Origin: Micromonospora zamorensis
GTDB taxonomy: Bacteria; Actinomycetota; Actinomycetes; Mycobacteriales; Micromonosporaceae
Reading direction: 5' to 3'
Length of the DNA stretch: 64,000 nucleotides
NCBI RefSeq assembly: GCF_900090275.1
Contig: NZ_LT607755.1
Span: forward strand, 3,100,001 to 3,164,000
The notes beneath the pieces are model-generated. The model searched no databases and was not told where the DNA came from. It was given only the letters and a program-made list of their open reading frames with translations. A program made the translations under genes and the position numbers. How positions within the stretch are numbered: position 1 is the stretch's first letter; every line of letters starts with the position of its first letter. Positions 46,478 to 55,450 of this stretch are shown here, one piece after another.

Positions 46478-47961
46478 CCGTCGGCGCCTCCCGGCTCGGC
46501 CTGGGCATGCTGCGCCACCTGCCCGCCGAGGCCCGCCCCCTGATCCGGCCGGGCACCGTGCCGACAGGCATCGTGCACCTGGGCCTGGGCGCGTTCCACC
46601 GGGCACACCAGGCCGTGTTCACCGAGGCGGCGGTCGGCGCGGCCGGCGGCGACTGGGGCATCATGGCCGTCGCCCCCCGCAGCACCGCGATGGTCGAGGC
46701 GATCGCCGCCCAGGACAACCTGTTCAGCGTCAGCACCCTCTCCGCCGCCGGCAGCGCCACCCGTGTGGTGGGCGCCCTGAGCGGCGTACGGCACGCTCCC
46801 CGCGACCCGGACGCCGTGGTGGCGCTGCTCGCCGACCCGGCGGTACGCGTGGTGACCCTGACCGTCACCGAGAAGGCGTACCAACTCGACCCCGTGACCG
46901 GCGAGCTGTCCCCGGACGCGGCGCTCGCCGCGGACCTGGCCGGCGGCCGACCACCGACCACGGTGCCGGGGCTGCTGCTGCGCGGGCTGGCCGCGCGGGC
47001 CGCCGCGGACGCCGGGCCGGTGGCACTGGTGAGCTGCGACAACCTCCCGGCCAACGGCCGGCGACTGCGCGGAATGCTCGACCAGGCGGTCGGGCGTGCC
47101 GACGGGGTGCCCGCCGGGCTGGTCGAGTGGGTGGCCGCGAACGTCACCTGCCCGGGGACGATGGTGGACCGGATCGTCCCGGCCAGCACCCCGGAGACGA
47201 TCGAGGCGGCACGCCGGGTGCTCGGCGTGACCGACCTGGCCGCGGTCGCCGCCGAACCGTACGCGCAGTGGGTGATCGAGGACGACTTCCCCGGCGGACG
47301 GCCCGGCTGGGAGCACGCCGGGGCGGTGCTCACCGACGACGCCGGCCCGTGGGAGCGGCTGAAACTGCGCACCCTCAACGGCGTGCACTCGGCCATCGCG
47401 TACCTGGGTGCGCTGGCCGGTCGTGAGACCATCGCCGAGGCGCTGGAGATCCCGCACCTGGCCGACGTGCTGCGCCGGCTGATCGCCGAGGACGTCGCGG
47501 CCAGCTTCACGCCGCCGGACGGGGTCCGGGTGGTCGACTACGGCGAGCAGGTCCTCGCCCGGTTCGGCAACCCGGCGATCCACCACCGCACCCTCCAGGT
47601 CGCGTTGGACGGCTCGCAGAAGCTACCGCAACGCGTCCTGCACACCATCGCCGACCTGCGCGCGGCCGGCCGGTCCGCGCGCTGGGGCGCGCTGGTCGTG
47701 GCGTCCTGGTTGCGCTTCGCGCTGGGGTACGCCGACGACGGGCACCCGTTGCCGTTCCAGGACCCCCTCGCCGGGCCGATCCGCGCCGCGCTGGACGCCG
47801 GTGCGCAGAGCCCGGCGGGTGCCGTCGACGCGCTCTTCGCGCTGCGCGAGGTCATCCCGGTCGAGGTAGCCGAGGACGACGAGGTCCGCGCCGACGTGAT
47901 CGCCTGGTTGACCGCGCTGGAACGACACGGCGTCGAGGCCACACTGGCCGGTGCCCGGTGA
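46468..47961 (+). CDS. Mannitol-dehydrogenase-family oxidoreductase (fructuronate/tagaturonate reductase type)
   Basis: This 497-aa NAD-dependent long-chain polyol/uronate reductase reads TGIVHLGLGAFHRAHQAVFT at the nucleotide-binding N-terminus, then SCDNLPANGRRLRG and LKLRTLNGVHSAIAYLG with the catalytic Lys region. It should reduce fructuronate to mannonate or tagaturonate to altronate, the step after UxaC. The start overlaps the dehydratase gene by 10 nt. Mannonate and altronate forms cannot be told apart by eye. Confidence 0.92.
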   Translation: MAVTVGASRLGLGMLRHLPAEARPLIRPGTVPTGIVHLGLGAFHRAHQAVFTEAAVGAAGGDWGIMAVAPRSTAMVEAIAAQDNLFSVSTLSAAGSATRVVGALSGVRHAPRDPDAVVALLADPAVRVVTLTVTEKAYQLDPVTGELSPDAALAADLAGGRPPTTVPGLLLRGLAARAAADAGPVALVSCDNLPANGRRLRGMLDQAVGRADGVPAGLVEWVAANVTCPGTMVDRIVPASTPETIEAARRVLGVTDLAAVAAEPYAQWVIEDDFPGGRPGWEHAGAVLTDDAGPWERLKLRTLNGVHSAIAYLGALAGRETIAEALEIPHLADVLRRLIAEDVAASFTPPDGVRVVDYGEQVLARFGNPAIHHRTLQVALDGSQKLPQRVLHTIADLRAAGRSARWGALVVASWLRFALGYADDGHPLPFQDPLAGPIRAALDAGAQSPAGAVDALFALREVIPVEVAEDDEVRADVIAWLTALERHGVEATLAGAR

Positions 47962-49162
47962 ACGGGCCGACACCGGCCGGTCGGTGGTGAGCGGGGTGAC
48001 GCCGCCCCGGGTGGCGGTGATCGGGGCGAACGGGCACGGCCGGTGGCACCGGCGGGTGATCGCCCCGCTGCACGCCGCCGGCCGGTTGCGGCTGGTCGCC
48101 CTGGTCGACGTACGACCGGTGGAGGACGATCCGGCGGCGCCGGTGCCGCCCGGGGTCGAGGTGTTCACCGACCACCGGGCGATGCTCGCCGCCACCCGGC
48201 CGGAGGTGGTGGTGATCTGCACGCCACCGCACACCCACCTGGCGATCGCCCGGGACGCCCTGGCCACCGGCGCGGACCTGCTGTTGGAGAAGCCGCCGGT
48301 GTTGTCGCTGGCCGAGCACGAGGAGCTGGCCTGGGCGCTGACCGCCGCCGGCCGGGTGGCGCAGGTCGGCTTCCAGGCGCTCGGCTCGGCGGCCCTGACC
48401 GCGCTGACCGACGCGCTGGCGGCGGGCCGGCTGGGCACGGTCACCGGCATCTCCACCGTCGCCGCGTGGCAACGGCCGGACGCCTACTACGCCCGCTCCC
48501 CGTGGGCCGGTCGCCGAAGTCTCGACGGCCGGCCGGTGCTGGACGGCGCGTTGGCCAATCCGCTCGCGCACGCGGTGATGCAGTGCCTGGCGGTCGCCGA
48601 GGCGCTCGGTGGGGCGACGCCCTGGCCGGTGGCGATCGAGGTGGAACGCTACCGGGTCCGCCCGATCGAGGTGGAGGACACCGCCGTGCTGCGGGTCCTG
48701 TTCCGCGCCGGTCCGCCGGTGCTGGTGGCGGTGACCCTGGCCGCCGAGGAGTTCGTGGCGGGTGAGGTGGTGGTGACCGGCACGGCGGGTCAGGCGGTGC
48801 TGGAGTACCCGACGGACCGCTTGCGGCTGCCCGGGGACGTGGTGACCCGCCGCGTCCCGGGGCGGGTGGGGTTGCTGGAGAACCTGCTGGCGCACCGGGA
48901 CGACCCGGCGGCGGTGCCGCTTATCGCGCCGCTGGCCCGCACCGCGCCGTTCACCGCGCTGCTGGACGCGCTACGGGTCGCCCCCGAGCCCCGGCTGCTC
49001 GACGGCGACCTGGTGACCGTCGTCGGTGAGGGCGGGGAACGGGTCCGCCACCTGCGGGGCGTGGTCGACGTGCTGCGTCGGGCGGCCGAGCGGGGGGCGC
49101 TTCCGAGCGAACTGGCGGTGCCGTGGGCGGCGGCGGCGTACCGCGCCGAGTTGACCGGATAG
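47951..49162 (+). CDS. Gfo/Idh/MocA-family oxidoreductase
   Basis: This 403-aa dehydrogenase-like protein has a Rossmann motif (PRVAVIGANGHGRWHRRVIA), VVICTPPHTHLAIARDAL and LLLEKPPVLSL, the EKP-type motif with P-P in place of P-M/L. DGALANPLAHAVMQC holds the likely catalytic region. The GTG at 47951 lies 11 nt inside the reductase gene; a GTG at about 47987 is also possible. It is the last of the catabolic operon and has an unknown sugar substrate. Confidence 0.85.
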   Translation: MPGERADTGRSVVSGVTPPRVAVIGANGHGRWHRRVIAPLHAAGRLRLVALVDVRPVEDDPAAPVPPGVEVFTDHRAMLAATRPEVVVICTPPHTHLAIARDALATGADLLLEKPPVLSLAEHEELAWALTAAGRVAQVGFQALGSAALTALTDALAAGRLGTVTGISTVAAWQRPDAYYARSPWAGRRSLDGRPVLDGALANPLAHAVMQCLAVAEALGGATPWPVAIEVERYRVRPIEVEDTAVLRVLFRAGPPVLVAVTLAAEEFVAGEVVVTGTAGQAVLEYPTDRLRLPGDVVTRRVPGRVGLLENLLAHRDDPAAVPLIAPLARTAPFTALLDALRVAPEPRLLDGDLVTVVGEGGERVRHLRGVVDVLRRAAERGALPSELAVPWAAAAYRAELTG

Positions 49163-49272
49163 GGGGCCCCCGGCAACCGGAGTACAAACGTCGCCCGCAT
49201 GCGGGGCGGTCACATCGGACACACCCCCGAATATCCGACTGCCCCACCACCACCAGCGAATGGGAAGAGTCG

Positions 49273-50628
49273 ATGCGCAAAATCCTCACCGGCGTTACGG
49301 TGATCGCCCTCCTGCTCGGTGCCAGCCCGGCCGCCGCCACTGCGCGCCCCGACACCCCGGCCAAAGACGGGCTCTCCTGGCTGGCCGGCCATCTCGGACG
49401 GCAGACCCTGCCCGAGCGGGACGGCTGGGCGGCCGAGGGCACTGGCACCACCGGCGGTTCGACGGCCGCACCCGACCGGACCCGGGTGGTGCACAGCCGA
49501 GCCGAGCTGGTCGCCGCCCTGGGCGGTGACAACGCCAGCAACGCCACCGACGCCACGCCGAAGCTCATCTACGTCGACGGCGCCATCGACGGTTTCGAAG
49601 GACCGGAGGGCACCGCGCTGAGCTGCGCCGACCTGGCCGACCCGGCGTACCGGTTGGACGCCTACCTGGCCGCGTACGACCCGGCGGTGTGGGGACGGGT
49701 GTCCCCGAGCGGGCCACTGGAGGAGGCCCGGGTGCGTTCGGTGACCAACCAGACCCGGCAGACCCAGATCAACGTCGGCTCGAACACGACGATCGTCGGG
49801 CTGCGCGGCGCCCGCCTGACCGGGCTCACCCTCATGATCGACCGGGCGTCGAACGTCATCGTCCGCAACCTGACCCTCGTCGACGCCCGGGACTGCTTCC
49901 CCGCCTGGTCACCGACCGACGGCGAGGTCGGCAACTGGAACAGCCAGTACGACCAGATCTCGGTACGCCGCAGCGAGAACGTCTGGGTCGACCACAACAC
50001 CTTCACCGACGGCGACAACCCGGACAACGCTCAACCCATCCACTTCGGACGGCCCTACCAGGTGCACGATGGGTCTCTGGACGTCACGCACACCGCCAGC
50101 CTCGTCACCGCGTCGTGGAACCGCTTCACCGGGCGGGACAAGCTGCTGCTGATCGGCTCGTCCAACACTGTCGGCCCGGACGTGGGCCGGTTGAAGGTCA
50201 CTCTGCACCACAACCTCTTCGACGGCGTCCTGCAACGGCTGCCCCGGGTGCGCTTCGGTCAGGTCGACATCTACAACAACCACTACCGGCTCGGTGGGGA
50301 CGGCTTCCAGTACGCGCTCGGCGTCGGTGTCCAGTCGGCGATCTACGCGCAGAACAACTTCTTCACACTGGACGCGCCGGTCGACCCGGCCGACCTGCTC
50401 TACGACTGGGGCGGCACCGCGCTGACCGAGCGGGGTTCCTGGGTGCGCCAGAGCGGCAGTCCGGCCCGGCCGGTCGACCTGCTGGCGGCGTACAACGCGA
50501 CCCATGACCCGGACCTGGCCGCCGACGCGGGCTGGACGCCCACCCTGCGCCGCGACCCCGTCCTGCCGGCACCACTGGTCCCCCTCCTGGTGGGCCCCCT
50601 TGCCGGTGCCGACCGGCTGCCGATCTGA
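49273..50628 (+). CDS. Secreted pectate lyase (PL1 family)
   Basis: This 451-aa extracellular enzyme has a signal peptide (ILTGVTVIALLLGASPAAAT). The mature protein is a parallel beta-helix, with QINVGSNTTIVGLRGARLTG, NVWVDHNTFTDGDNPDNAQP (the conserved WVDH), a Ca2+-binding DGSLDVTHTASLVTASWNRF, and the catalytic Arg region LQRLPRVRFGQVDIYNNHY. It cleaves polygalacturonate by beta-elimination, feeding the importer and uxaC genes. It has its own upstream region of 110 bp. Confidence 0.95.
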   Translation: MRKILTGVTVIALLLGASPAAATARPDTPAKDGLSWLAGHLGRQTLPERDGWAAEGTGTTGGSTAAPDRTRVVHSRAELVAALGGDNASNATDATPKLIYVDGAIDGFEGPEGTALSCADLADPAYRLDAYLAAYDPAVWGRVSPSGPLEEARVRSVTNQTRQTQINVGSNTTIVGLRGARLTGLTLMIDRASNVIVRNLTLVDARDCFPAWSPTDGEVGNWNSQYDQISVRRSENVWVDHNTFTDGDNPDNAQPIHFGRPYQVHDGSLDVTHTASLVTASWNRFTGRDKLLLIGSSNTVGPDVGRLKVTLHHNLFDGVLQRLPRVRFGQVDIYNNHYRLGGDGFQYALGVGVQSAIYAQNNFFTLDAPVDPADLLYDWGGTALTERGSWVRQSGSPARPVDLLAAYNATHDPDLAADAGWTPTLRRDPVLPAPLVPLLVGPLAGADRLPI

Positions 50629-50698
50629 CCGCTCGGCGCGCCCGCAACTCGCGGTCGGGTCGGCGACGTAGGGGCCCATCGATGTGGTGAAGATCGGC

Positions 50699-50704
50699 TA
50701 TAAG
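50699..50704 (+). promoter_or_regulatory. -10 element of the HD-hydrolase gene
   Basis: TATAAG ends 6 nt before the ATG at 50711. No ribosome-binding site is seen, so the transcript is probably leaderless. Confidence 0.5.
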
Positions 50705-50710
50705 TGACGC

Positions 50711-51436
50711 ATGGACTTCCCGCCGCACCTGGGCAGTATGCCGATGCACGCGATCACCGAGATCCACGGCGAACCGGGCCTGCTGGAACGCTTCCGGTTG
50801 GAGGTCCAGCAGTTCGACGACGACGCCCGGGAGCGGCTGAACGCCGCGCTGGACCTCGCCGCCGAGCTGCACCGCGACGACCGACGGGTCCGCGAGCCGT
50901 ACCTGAATCACCTGCTGCGGGTGGCGATCCGGTTGATGCACCACTACCAGGTGCGCGACGTGGAGGTGATCGTCGCCGGCCTGCTGCACGACGCGGTGGA
51001 GGACCACCCGGCCGAGCTGGCCGGCGGTGAGCCGGGGGCCGACCCGACCGCTGCGGCGCTGGTCGCGCTCGCCGCGCGGTTCGGGCCGCGGGTGGCCACC
51101 CTGGTCGCCGCCGTCACCAACCCGGGGTACGACCCGGAGCGGGACCGCAACGCGCAGTACCGGGAGCACCTGGCGGTCAGCCTGGACCGGGAGCCCTGGG
51201 CCCGGGTGATCAAGGTGTCGGACTTCACCGACAACGGCGTGGGGGTGATCCACACGGTCGGGCCGAAGGTCGTCTCGTCGGCCCGGAAGTACCGGCCGCT
51301 GGTGCCGCTCTTCCGGGACCTTATCGGCCGGCCGGACACCCCGTTGTCGCCGGCGGTGAAGCGGCACATCTTCGGCCAGCTCGACCTTGCCGAGGAGCGG
51401 TTCAGCGCCATCCTCGACCAGCCCGCCCCGAACTGA
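50711..51436 (+). CDS. Stand-alone HD-domain hydrolase (SpoT/MESH1-like)
   Basis: This 241-aa protein has the HD-type metal motif with the pattern of the RelA/SpoT hydrolase domain: REPYLNHLLRVAIRLMHHYQ, VIVAGLLHDAVEDHPAELA (HD with ED) and VIKVSDFTDNGVGV (the later Asp). There is no synthetase domain, TGS or ACT. Such single-domain enzymes can hydrolyse (p)ppGpp or related nucleotides; the substrate here is inference. It is monocistronic with a leaderless promoter. Confidence 0.82.
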   Translation: MDFPPHLGSMPMHAITEIHGEPGLLERFRLEVQQFDDDARERLNAALDLAAELHRDDRRVREPYLNHLLRVAIRLMHHYQVRDVEVIVAGLLHDAVEDHPAELAGGEPGADPTAAALVALAARFGPRVATLVAAVTNPGYDPERDRNAQYREHLAVSLDREPWARVIKVSDFTDNGVGVIHTVGPKVVSSARKYRPLVPLFRDLIGRPDTPLSPAVKRHIFGQLDLAEERFSAILDQPAPN

Positions 51437-51621
51437 CGGCCCGCTCCCGAGCTGACCGCCGCCTCTGAGCTGACGGTTGCCGCATCACCCGACCGGGTTC
51501 CGCGACAAGTTCTCGGATCTTCGGCGAACCTCTCGCATTACGGTGAGTTTGCACCAGATGAGAGGCATCAGCCCTCTTGGTCCCGATTTCTGGTGTGACC
51601 CCGATCGAGAGGATTCGGACC

Positions 51622-53115
51622 ATGCGCGACCTTTCTCGTCGTGATCTGCTCAAGGCGACGGCCGTCGGCGCCGGAGCGGTCGCTCTTCCAAGCGTGATCG
51701 CCGGCAGCTCGGCGATCGCGGCCGACGGTCCCGGGTCGTCCTCCGGCGCCACGTACCCGCCGGCGGAACTGACCGGGCGCATCGTCCGCCCCCAGAACCC
51801 GAACTATGCGGAGGCCAGCCTCGGCTGGGACGAGCTGTTCGTGCGCTATCCCCTGGTCATCGTGTTCGCCCAGGAGACCCAGGACGTGGTCAACGCCCTC
51901 ACCTGGGCGCGGCAGCACGACGTCGCGCTGCGGGTACGCAGCGGTCGCCACAGCCTCGAAGGCTGGTCGAACGTCGACAACGGCATCGTGATCGACGTCA
52001 GCGAGCTGAAGGACGTCCACATCGACGCCGCCGCTCGCGTGGCGAAGCTCGGCGCGGGGCTCAACCAGTCGGAGGCGATCACCGCACTCGGGGAGTACGA
52101 CTTCGCGGCGACGACCGGAACGGAGGGGACCGTCGGCCTGTCCGGCGCAACCCTCGGCGGTGGCTTCGGGTTCCTCACCCGCTATCTCGGCATGGCGTGC
52201 GACAACCTGATCGGCGCGGAGATCGTCGTCGCCGCCGGCGCCAACGGCGCGAAGGTGCTCGAGGTGGACCCGTGGAATTACCCGGACCTGCTCTGGGCCC
52301 TGCGCGGGGCCGGAAACGGCAACTTCGGGATCGTCACGTCGCTGACCTACAAGGTGGCCCCGCTGAAGAGCGTCTCCTACCTTCAGGCGACCTGGCCGGG
52401 CCTCGACAACCTGCACGAGGTCTTCGAAAACTGGCAGCGCACCGCGCCCTTCAGCGACCCCCGCCTCGGCACCCAGGTCGAGGTGCACCCGAACGAGATC
52501 CTGCTGTTCGCGGTGCTCGCCGAGGGATCGGAGGCCGAGACGAGGAAACTGCTGGAGCCCATCCTCTCGATCGGCGACCCCGAGGTCACAGTCCAGATCG
52601 GCGGCTGGAGCGAGACCTACTCCGGCTTCCAGATCCCGAGCGACGAAGAGCCGGCGAAGTGGAAGTTCTTCTCGCAGTTCACCAGGGAGCCCTTCCCGGC
52701 GAAGGCGATCAGTATCGTCCGCGAGTTCATGGAGAACTCCCCGTCGCCGGACAGCAACTTCTTCACCCAGGCCTTCGGGTCCGGAGCCCAACGACAGGAA
52801 CCCTTCGGCGGCGCGGCCTTCCCGCACCGCGACGCGCTCTTCTACTCCGAGCCCGGCGCGGGCTGGGGCACCCGCGGCGAGCCCGACAGCGATGACGCCA
52901 TCACCCCGATCGCCCAGACCTGGATCGCCGAGTTCAGCCAGGCGCTGCGGCCCTACGTGGACGGCGCCTACGTCAACGTGCCGAACATCGGCATGGCGGA
53001 GTGGGAGGAGGCCTACTGGGGCCGCAACTTCCCGCGGCTGCGCAAGATCAAGGCAAAGTACGACCCGCACAACGTCTTCCAGTACGAGCAGAGCATCCCG
53101 CCCGCGACGCACTGA
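51622..53115 (+). CDS. Tat-exported FAD-binding oxidoreductase (BBE family)
   Basis: This 497-aa flavoprotein has a twin-arginine signal (MRDLSRRDLLKATAVGAG). The PCMH FAD domain includes ALRVRSGRHSLEGWSNVDNG, where the His is the usual 8-alpha-histidyl FAD attachment site, and GLSGATLGGGFGFLTRYLGM. The C-terminal berberine-bridge-type region ends YWGRNFPRLRKIKAKYDPHN. It probably oxidises a sugar or small natural product outside the membrane. I chose the ATG at 51622 because GAGAGG lies upstream and the signal starts there. Confidence 0.92.
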   Translation: MRDLSRRDLLKATAVGAGAVALPSVIAGSSAIAADGPGSSSGATYPPAELTGRIVRPQNPNYAEASLGWDELFVRYPLVIVFAQETQDVVNALTWARQHDVALRVRSGRHSLEGWSNVDNGIVIDVSELKDVHIDAAARVAKLGAGLNQSEAITALGEYDFAATTGTEGTVGLSGATLGGGFGFLTRYLGMACDNLIGAEIVVAAGANGAKVLEVDPWNYPDLLWALRGAGNGNFGIVTSLTYKVAPLKSVSYLQATWPGLDNLHEVFENWQRTAPFSDPRLGTQVEVHPNEILLFAVLAEGSEAETRKLLEPILSIGDPEVTVQIGGWSETYSGFQIPSDEEPAKWKFFSQFTREPFPAKAISIVREFMENSPSPDSNFFTQAFGSGAQRQEPFGGAAFPHRDALFYSEPGAGWGTRGEPDSDDAITPIAQTWIAEFSQALRPYVDGAYVNVPNIGMAEWEEAYWGRNFPRLRKIKAKYDPHNVFQYEQSIPPATH

Positions 53116-53122
53116 CCAACCT

Positions 53123-53176
53123 GACCGGTCAGACCAGCCGGACTGGTAAGACCTGCCGGACCGGTCAGGCCAGCGA
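53123..53176. repeat. Three 18-bp direct repeats after the oxidoreductase gene
   Basis: GACCGGTCAGACCAGCCG, GACTGGTAAGACCTGCCG and GACCGGTCAGGCCAGCGA follow one another directly. Each first half holds ACCGGT or a close variant, so hairpins are possible. They begin just after the stop codon and may act as a terminator or be a small tandem repeat. Confidence 0.7.
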
Positions 53177-53237
53177 CGCGGGAGGCACACCACCCGCTCG
53201 GCTGGATCTCCTCCCACCCCACCCACCCCAGCCGCCC

Positions 53238-53308
53238 CCTTTGCTCTGCACCCATGGACGCACCACTTACAGACCGTGAGCGTCGCATCCGTGGGTGCAG
53301 AGCAAAGG
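53238..53308. repeat. Long inverted repeat, second copy of the TTTGCTCTGC stem
   Basis: CCTTTGCTCTGCACCCA (53238-53254) and its complement ending at 53308 pair over 17 bp, then continue with GGA and GC pairs broken only by T/C changes (G-U in RNA). The core CCTTTGCTCTGC is shared with 10494-10566. It lies between the oxidoreductase and the convergent regulator gene. The rest of 53177-53408 is Gly/Pro-type GC-rich sequence with no gene I can support. Confidence 0.85.
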
Positions 53309-53408
53309 ACGGATGTCCGGGGGCGCCGGGAGGCCGGCCTGGGCGGAGTGTGGGCTGGTGGGACGCCGGGATGGGCCCTGCGGCCGGCCGGTCACGTAAA
53401 GGGGACGG

Positions 53409-54173
53409 TCACCCTGGGTGCAGGCCGGCGCGAACAAGACGCTCCAGCCACGGGGTCGGCGCGACCCCCAACTCGCGGCCCAGGTCGGCGCGGAACAGCT
53501 CGAACCGCCGTACCGCCTCGTTGATGTTGCGCTCCGCCAGGTGCACCGCGATCAGCGTGCGGGTGGCGCTCTCCCGCAGCGGCTCCAACTGCACAGCGGT
53601 CAACGCCACCTGCACCGCCTCGCTGTACCGGCCCTGCGAGGTGAGCCGCTCGGCGAGCGCCTCCAACGCGTACAGCTGGGTCTGGCGCAACCGTTCCCGC
53701 TCGGTCAGCACCCAGTCGTCGTACCAGCCGGGCAGCAGCTCACCGGTCGCCAGCGCCGGCACACCGGGGCCGACGTCGACAGGTGACCCGCCGGCCAGCA
53801 GGGCGGTGGCCGCCGCGCCCAGGGTGGCCACGTCGCTGGTCACCCCGGCGGCCAGGGCCAGCCGGTCGTCCTCGTCCACCAGGGGTTCGGGAGTCACCCG
53901 GTGCAGCCGCCAGAGCATCGTGCGCAGGTTGGCCCGGGCCCGGTCCTCGTGCGAGCCGGGCCAGAGCGTGCCGGCGGCCTCCGAGCGGGCACACCGCTGG
54001 CGTACGCCGAGGTAGGCCAGCAGTCGGCGGGCGCCCTGCGGCACCGTCACCACCCGCCCGTCGCGTTCCAACCCGAACCCACCGAGCAGCCGCAACGCGT
54101 ACCGGGGAGGCCGCCCCGCCTCGATCTCGGGTGCCGCGGTGCGAAGGTCGTGTGTAACCTCGTGAACAGCCAT
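53409..54173 (-). CDS. AfsR/SARP-type regulator with BTAD domain
   Basis: This 254-aa regulator has an N-terminal winged-helix DNA-binding region (YALRLLGGFGLERDGRVVTV, then LAYLGVRQRCARSEAAGTLW) and a C-terminal bacterial transcriptional activation domain (LYALEALAERLTSQGRYSEA, ESATRTLIAVHLAERNINEA). It has no NB-ARC or TPR extension, so it is a small SARP-like protein. It lies directly downstream of the second contractile-tail gene set on the same strand. Similar regulators are often seen at actinobacterial CIS loci, so it may control that set. Confidence 0.85.
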   Translation of the reverse strand: MAVHEVTHDLRTAAPEIEAGRPPRYALRLLGGFGLERDGRVVTVPQGARRLLAYLGVRQRCARSEAAGTLWPGSHEDRARANLRTMLWRLHRVTPEPLVDEDDRLALAAGVTSDVATLGAAATALLAGGSPVDVGPGVPALATGELLPGWYDDWVLTERERLRQTQLYALEALAERLTSQGRYSEAVQVALTAVQLEPLRESATRTLIAVHLAERNINEAVRRFELFRADLGRELGVAPTPWLERLVRAGLHPG

Positions 54174-54309
54174 TCCTGCGCCTCTCGCACCCGATCGCCC
54201 CGTGGGACTTCACGGTCGGGTGTGGACGATCGCCGCGCCAGCGCAGTGTCGTCACACCGACCCGGCGAGCGGCGTGGATCAACCGTTCGCCGGATCCGGC
54301 ACCGACCGT

Positions 54310-55437
54310 TCAGCGCAGCTTGCTCAGCGTCCGGGCGTACCCGGTCCACTCGGCGGCGTCGCCGACGTTCGCGCGCACCTGCGCCTCCTTCATGATGGCG
54401 AGCACCTGCTCGGTCGGGGCCTCGGCCAACTTGCCGAGCGTGCTGATCCCGGCACGGGCCAGCGCTGCCCGGGCCTTGGTCGGCACCCCGCTGAGCATGG
54501 CGATGTCGGCGTCGCCGACGTTCTCCAACTCACCCTCGATGCCGAGCGCGGCGGCGACCGCCGACTGGGCCCCGACGGTGGTCCGGACGATCACCGCCTC
54601 CCGCTCGCTCACCTCGCCGAGCATCGCGTCCACGCTCGGGTAGCTGGTGTCCGCCGGCAGCACCTTGAGCACGTCGCGGATCAGCCGACCGTCGGCCACC
54701 TCCTCCTCGCCGAACGCGCGGATGAACTCCGACAACTTCACCTCGCGCGGGAAGCGCTGCCGGACGTCACCGTTCTCGGCGGCGTACCGCTGCAGGTAGG
54801 CCGCGCCCCGGACCTTCGGCCCGACGACCACGTCGACGCCGAGGGTCTCCACGGCGGGCAGCACGATGGTGCCGGCCTTGGTCTGCCAGATGCTGACCTT
54901 CTTGTCCATGAACATCGTGGTGCCCATGTACTTGCCGAAGTCCAGCGCGCCGATGTAGTTGGGGATCTGCTCGATCGCGTACGGGCCCGGGCTGACCTTG
55001 TTCTCGTGCACCGTCGAGTGCAGCCGGTTGATCTCCGCGCGGATCTCGTCGAGCAGCCGCCGCAGGCTGACCCGCATCGCCGCCATGCAGGAGAACGCCT
55101 TGGCCAGGTCGGTGCCGAGGTGGTCCAGGTCGTGTTCGATGCGGTGGAACCGCTCGTTGAAGCCCTGCTCCCCCGGGGTCTGCCCGGCCTGCACCACGTC
55201 CTCGCCGTCGACCCAGTCGCTGTGGGCGAAGGTGCGCGCGAACGGCGGCGGCGCGCAACCCGGCTCCACGGCGGGGAACGACTCGGCGTAGCTGAACACC
55301 CGCTTCGCGGTGCCCACGTTCTCGTAGATCCAGGATGAGACCAGCACACTGGCGTCCGAGGCCGGAATGCCGTGCTTGGTGAACGCCTCGTACAGCTCGG
55401 TGACGGTCACCCCGTCGTAATTGATCTCGCTCGCCAT
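54310..55437 (-). CDS. Hypothetical protein with C-terminal helix-hairpin-helix-like segment
   Basis: This 375-aa protein has no signal or membrane segment. The N-terminal 200 residues are helical with Cys/His/charged stretches (FHRIEHDLDHLGTDLAKAFS, LLDEIRAEINRLHSTVHENK). The C-terminal 60 residues (DADIAMLSGVPTKARAALAR, AGISTLGKLAEAPTEQVL) look like the DUF4332/helix-hairpin-helix repeats that bind DNA or proteins. It is the last gene of the second tail operon, 13 nt after the 781-aa gene. I recognise no family. Confidence 0.65.
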   Translation of the reverse strand: MASEINYDGVTVTELYEAFTKHGIPASDASVLVSSWIYENVGTAKRVFSYAESFPAVEPGCAPPPFARTFAHSDWVDGEDVVQAGQTPGEQGFNERFHRIEHDLDHLGTDLAKAFSCMAAMRVSLRRLLDEIRAEINRLHSTVHENKVSPGPYAIEQIPNYIGALDFGKYMGTTMFMDKKVSIWQTKAGTIVLPAVETLGVDVVVGPKVRGAAYLQRYAAENGDVRQRFPREVKLSEFIRAFGEEEVADGRLIRDVLKVLPADTSYPSVDAMLGEVSEREAVIVRTTVGAQSAVAAALGIEGELENVGDADIAMLSGVPTKARAALARAGISTLGKLAEAPTEQVLAIMKEAQVRANVGDAAEWTGYARTLSKLR

Positions 55438-55450
55438 TGTGGTGTCCCTC

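Noticed and set aside
51568..53226. A 552-codon frame on the minus strand opposite the FAD oxidoreductase
   Set aside because: The plus-strand protein has complete FAD-domain motifs and a Tat signal. The minus frame is the mirrored low-information reading.
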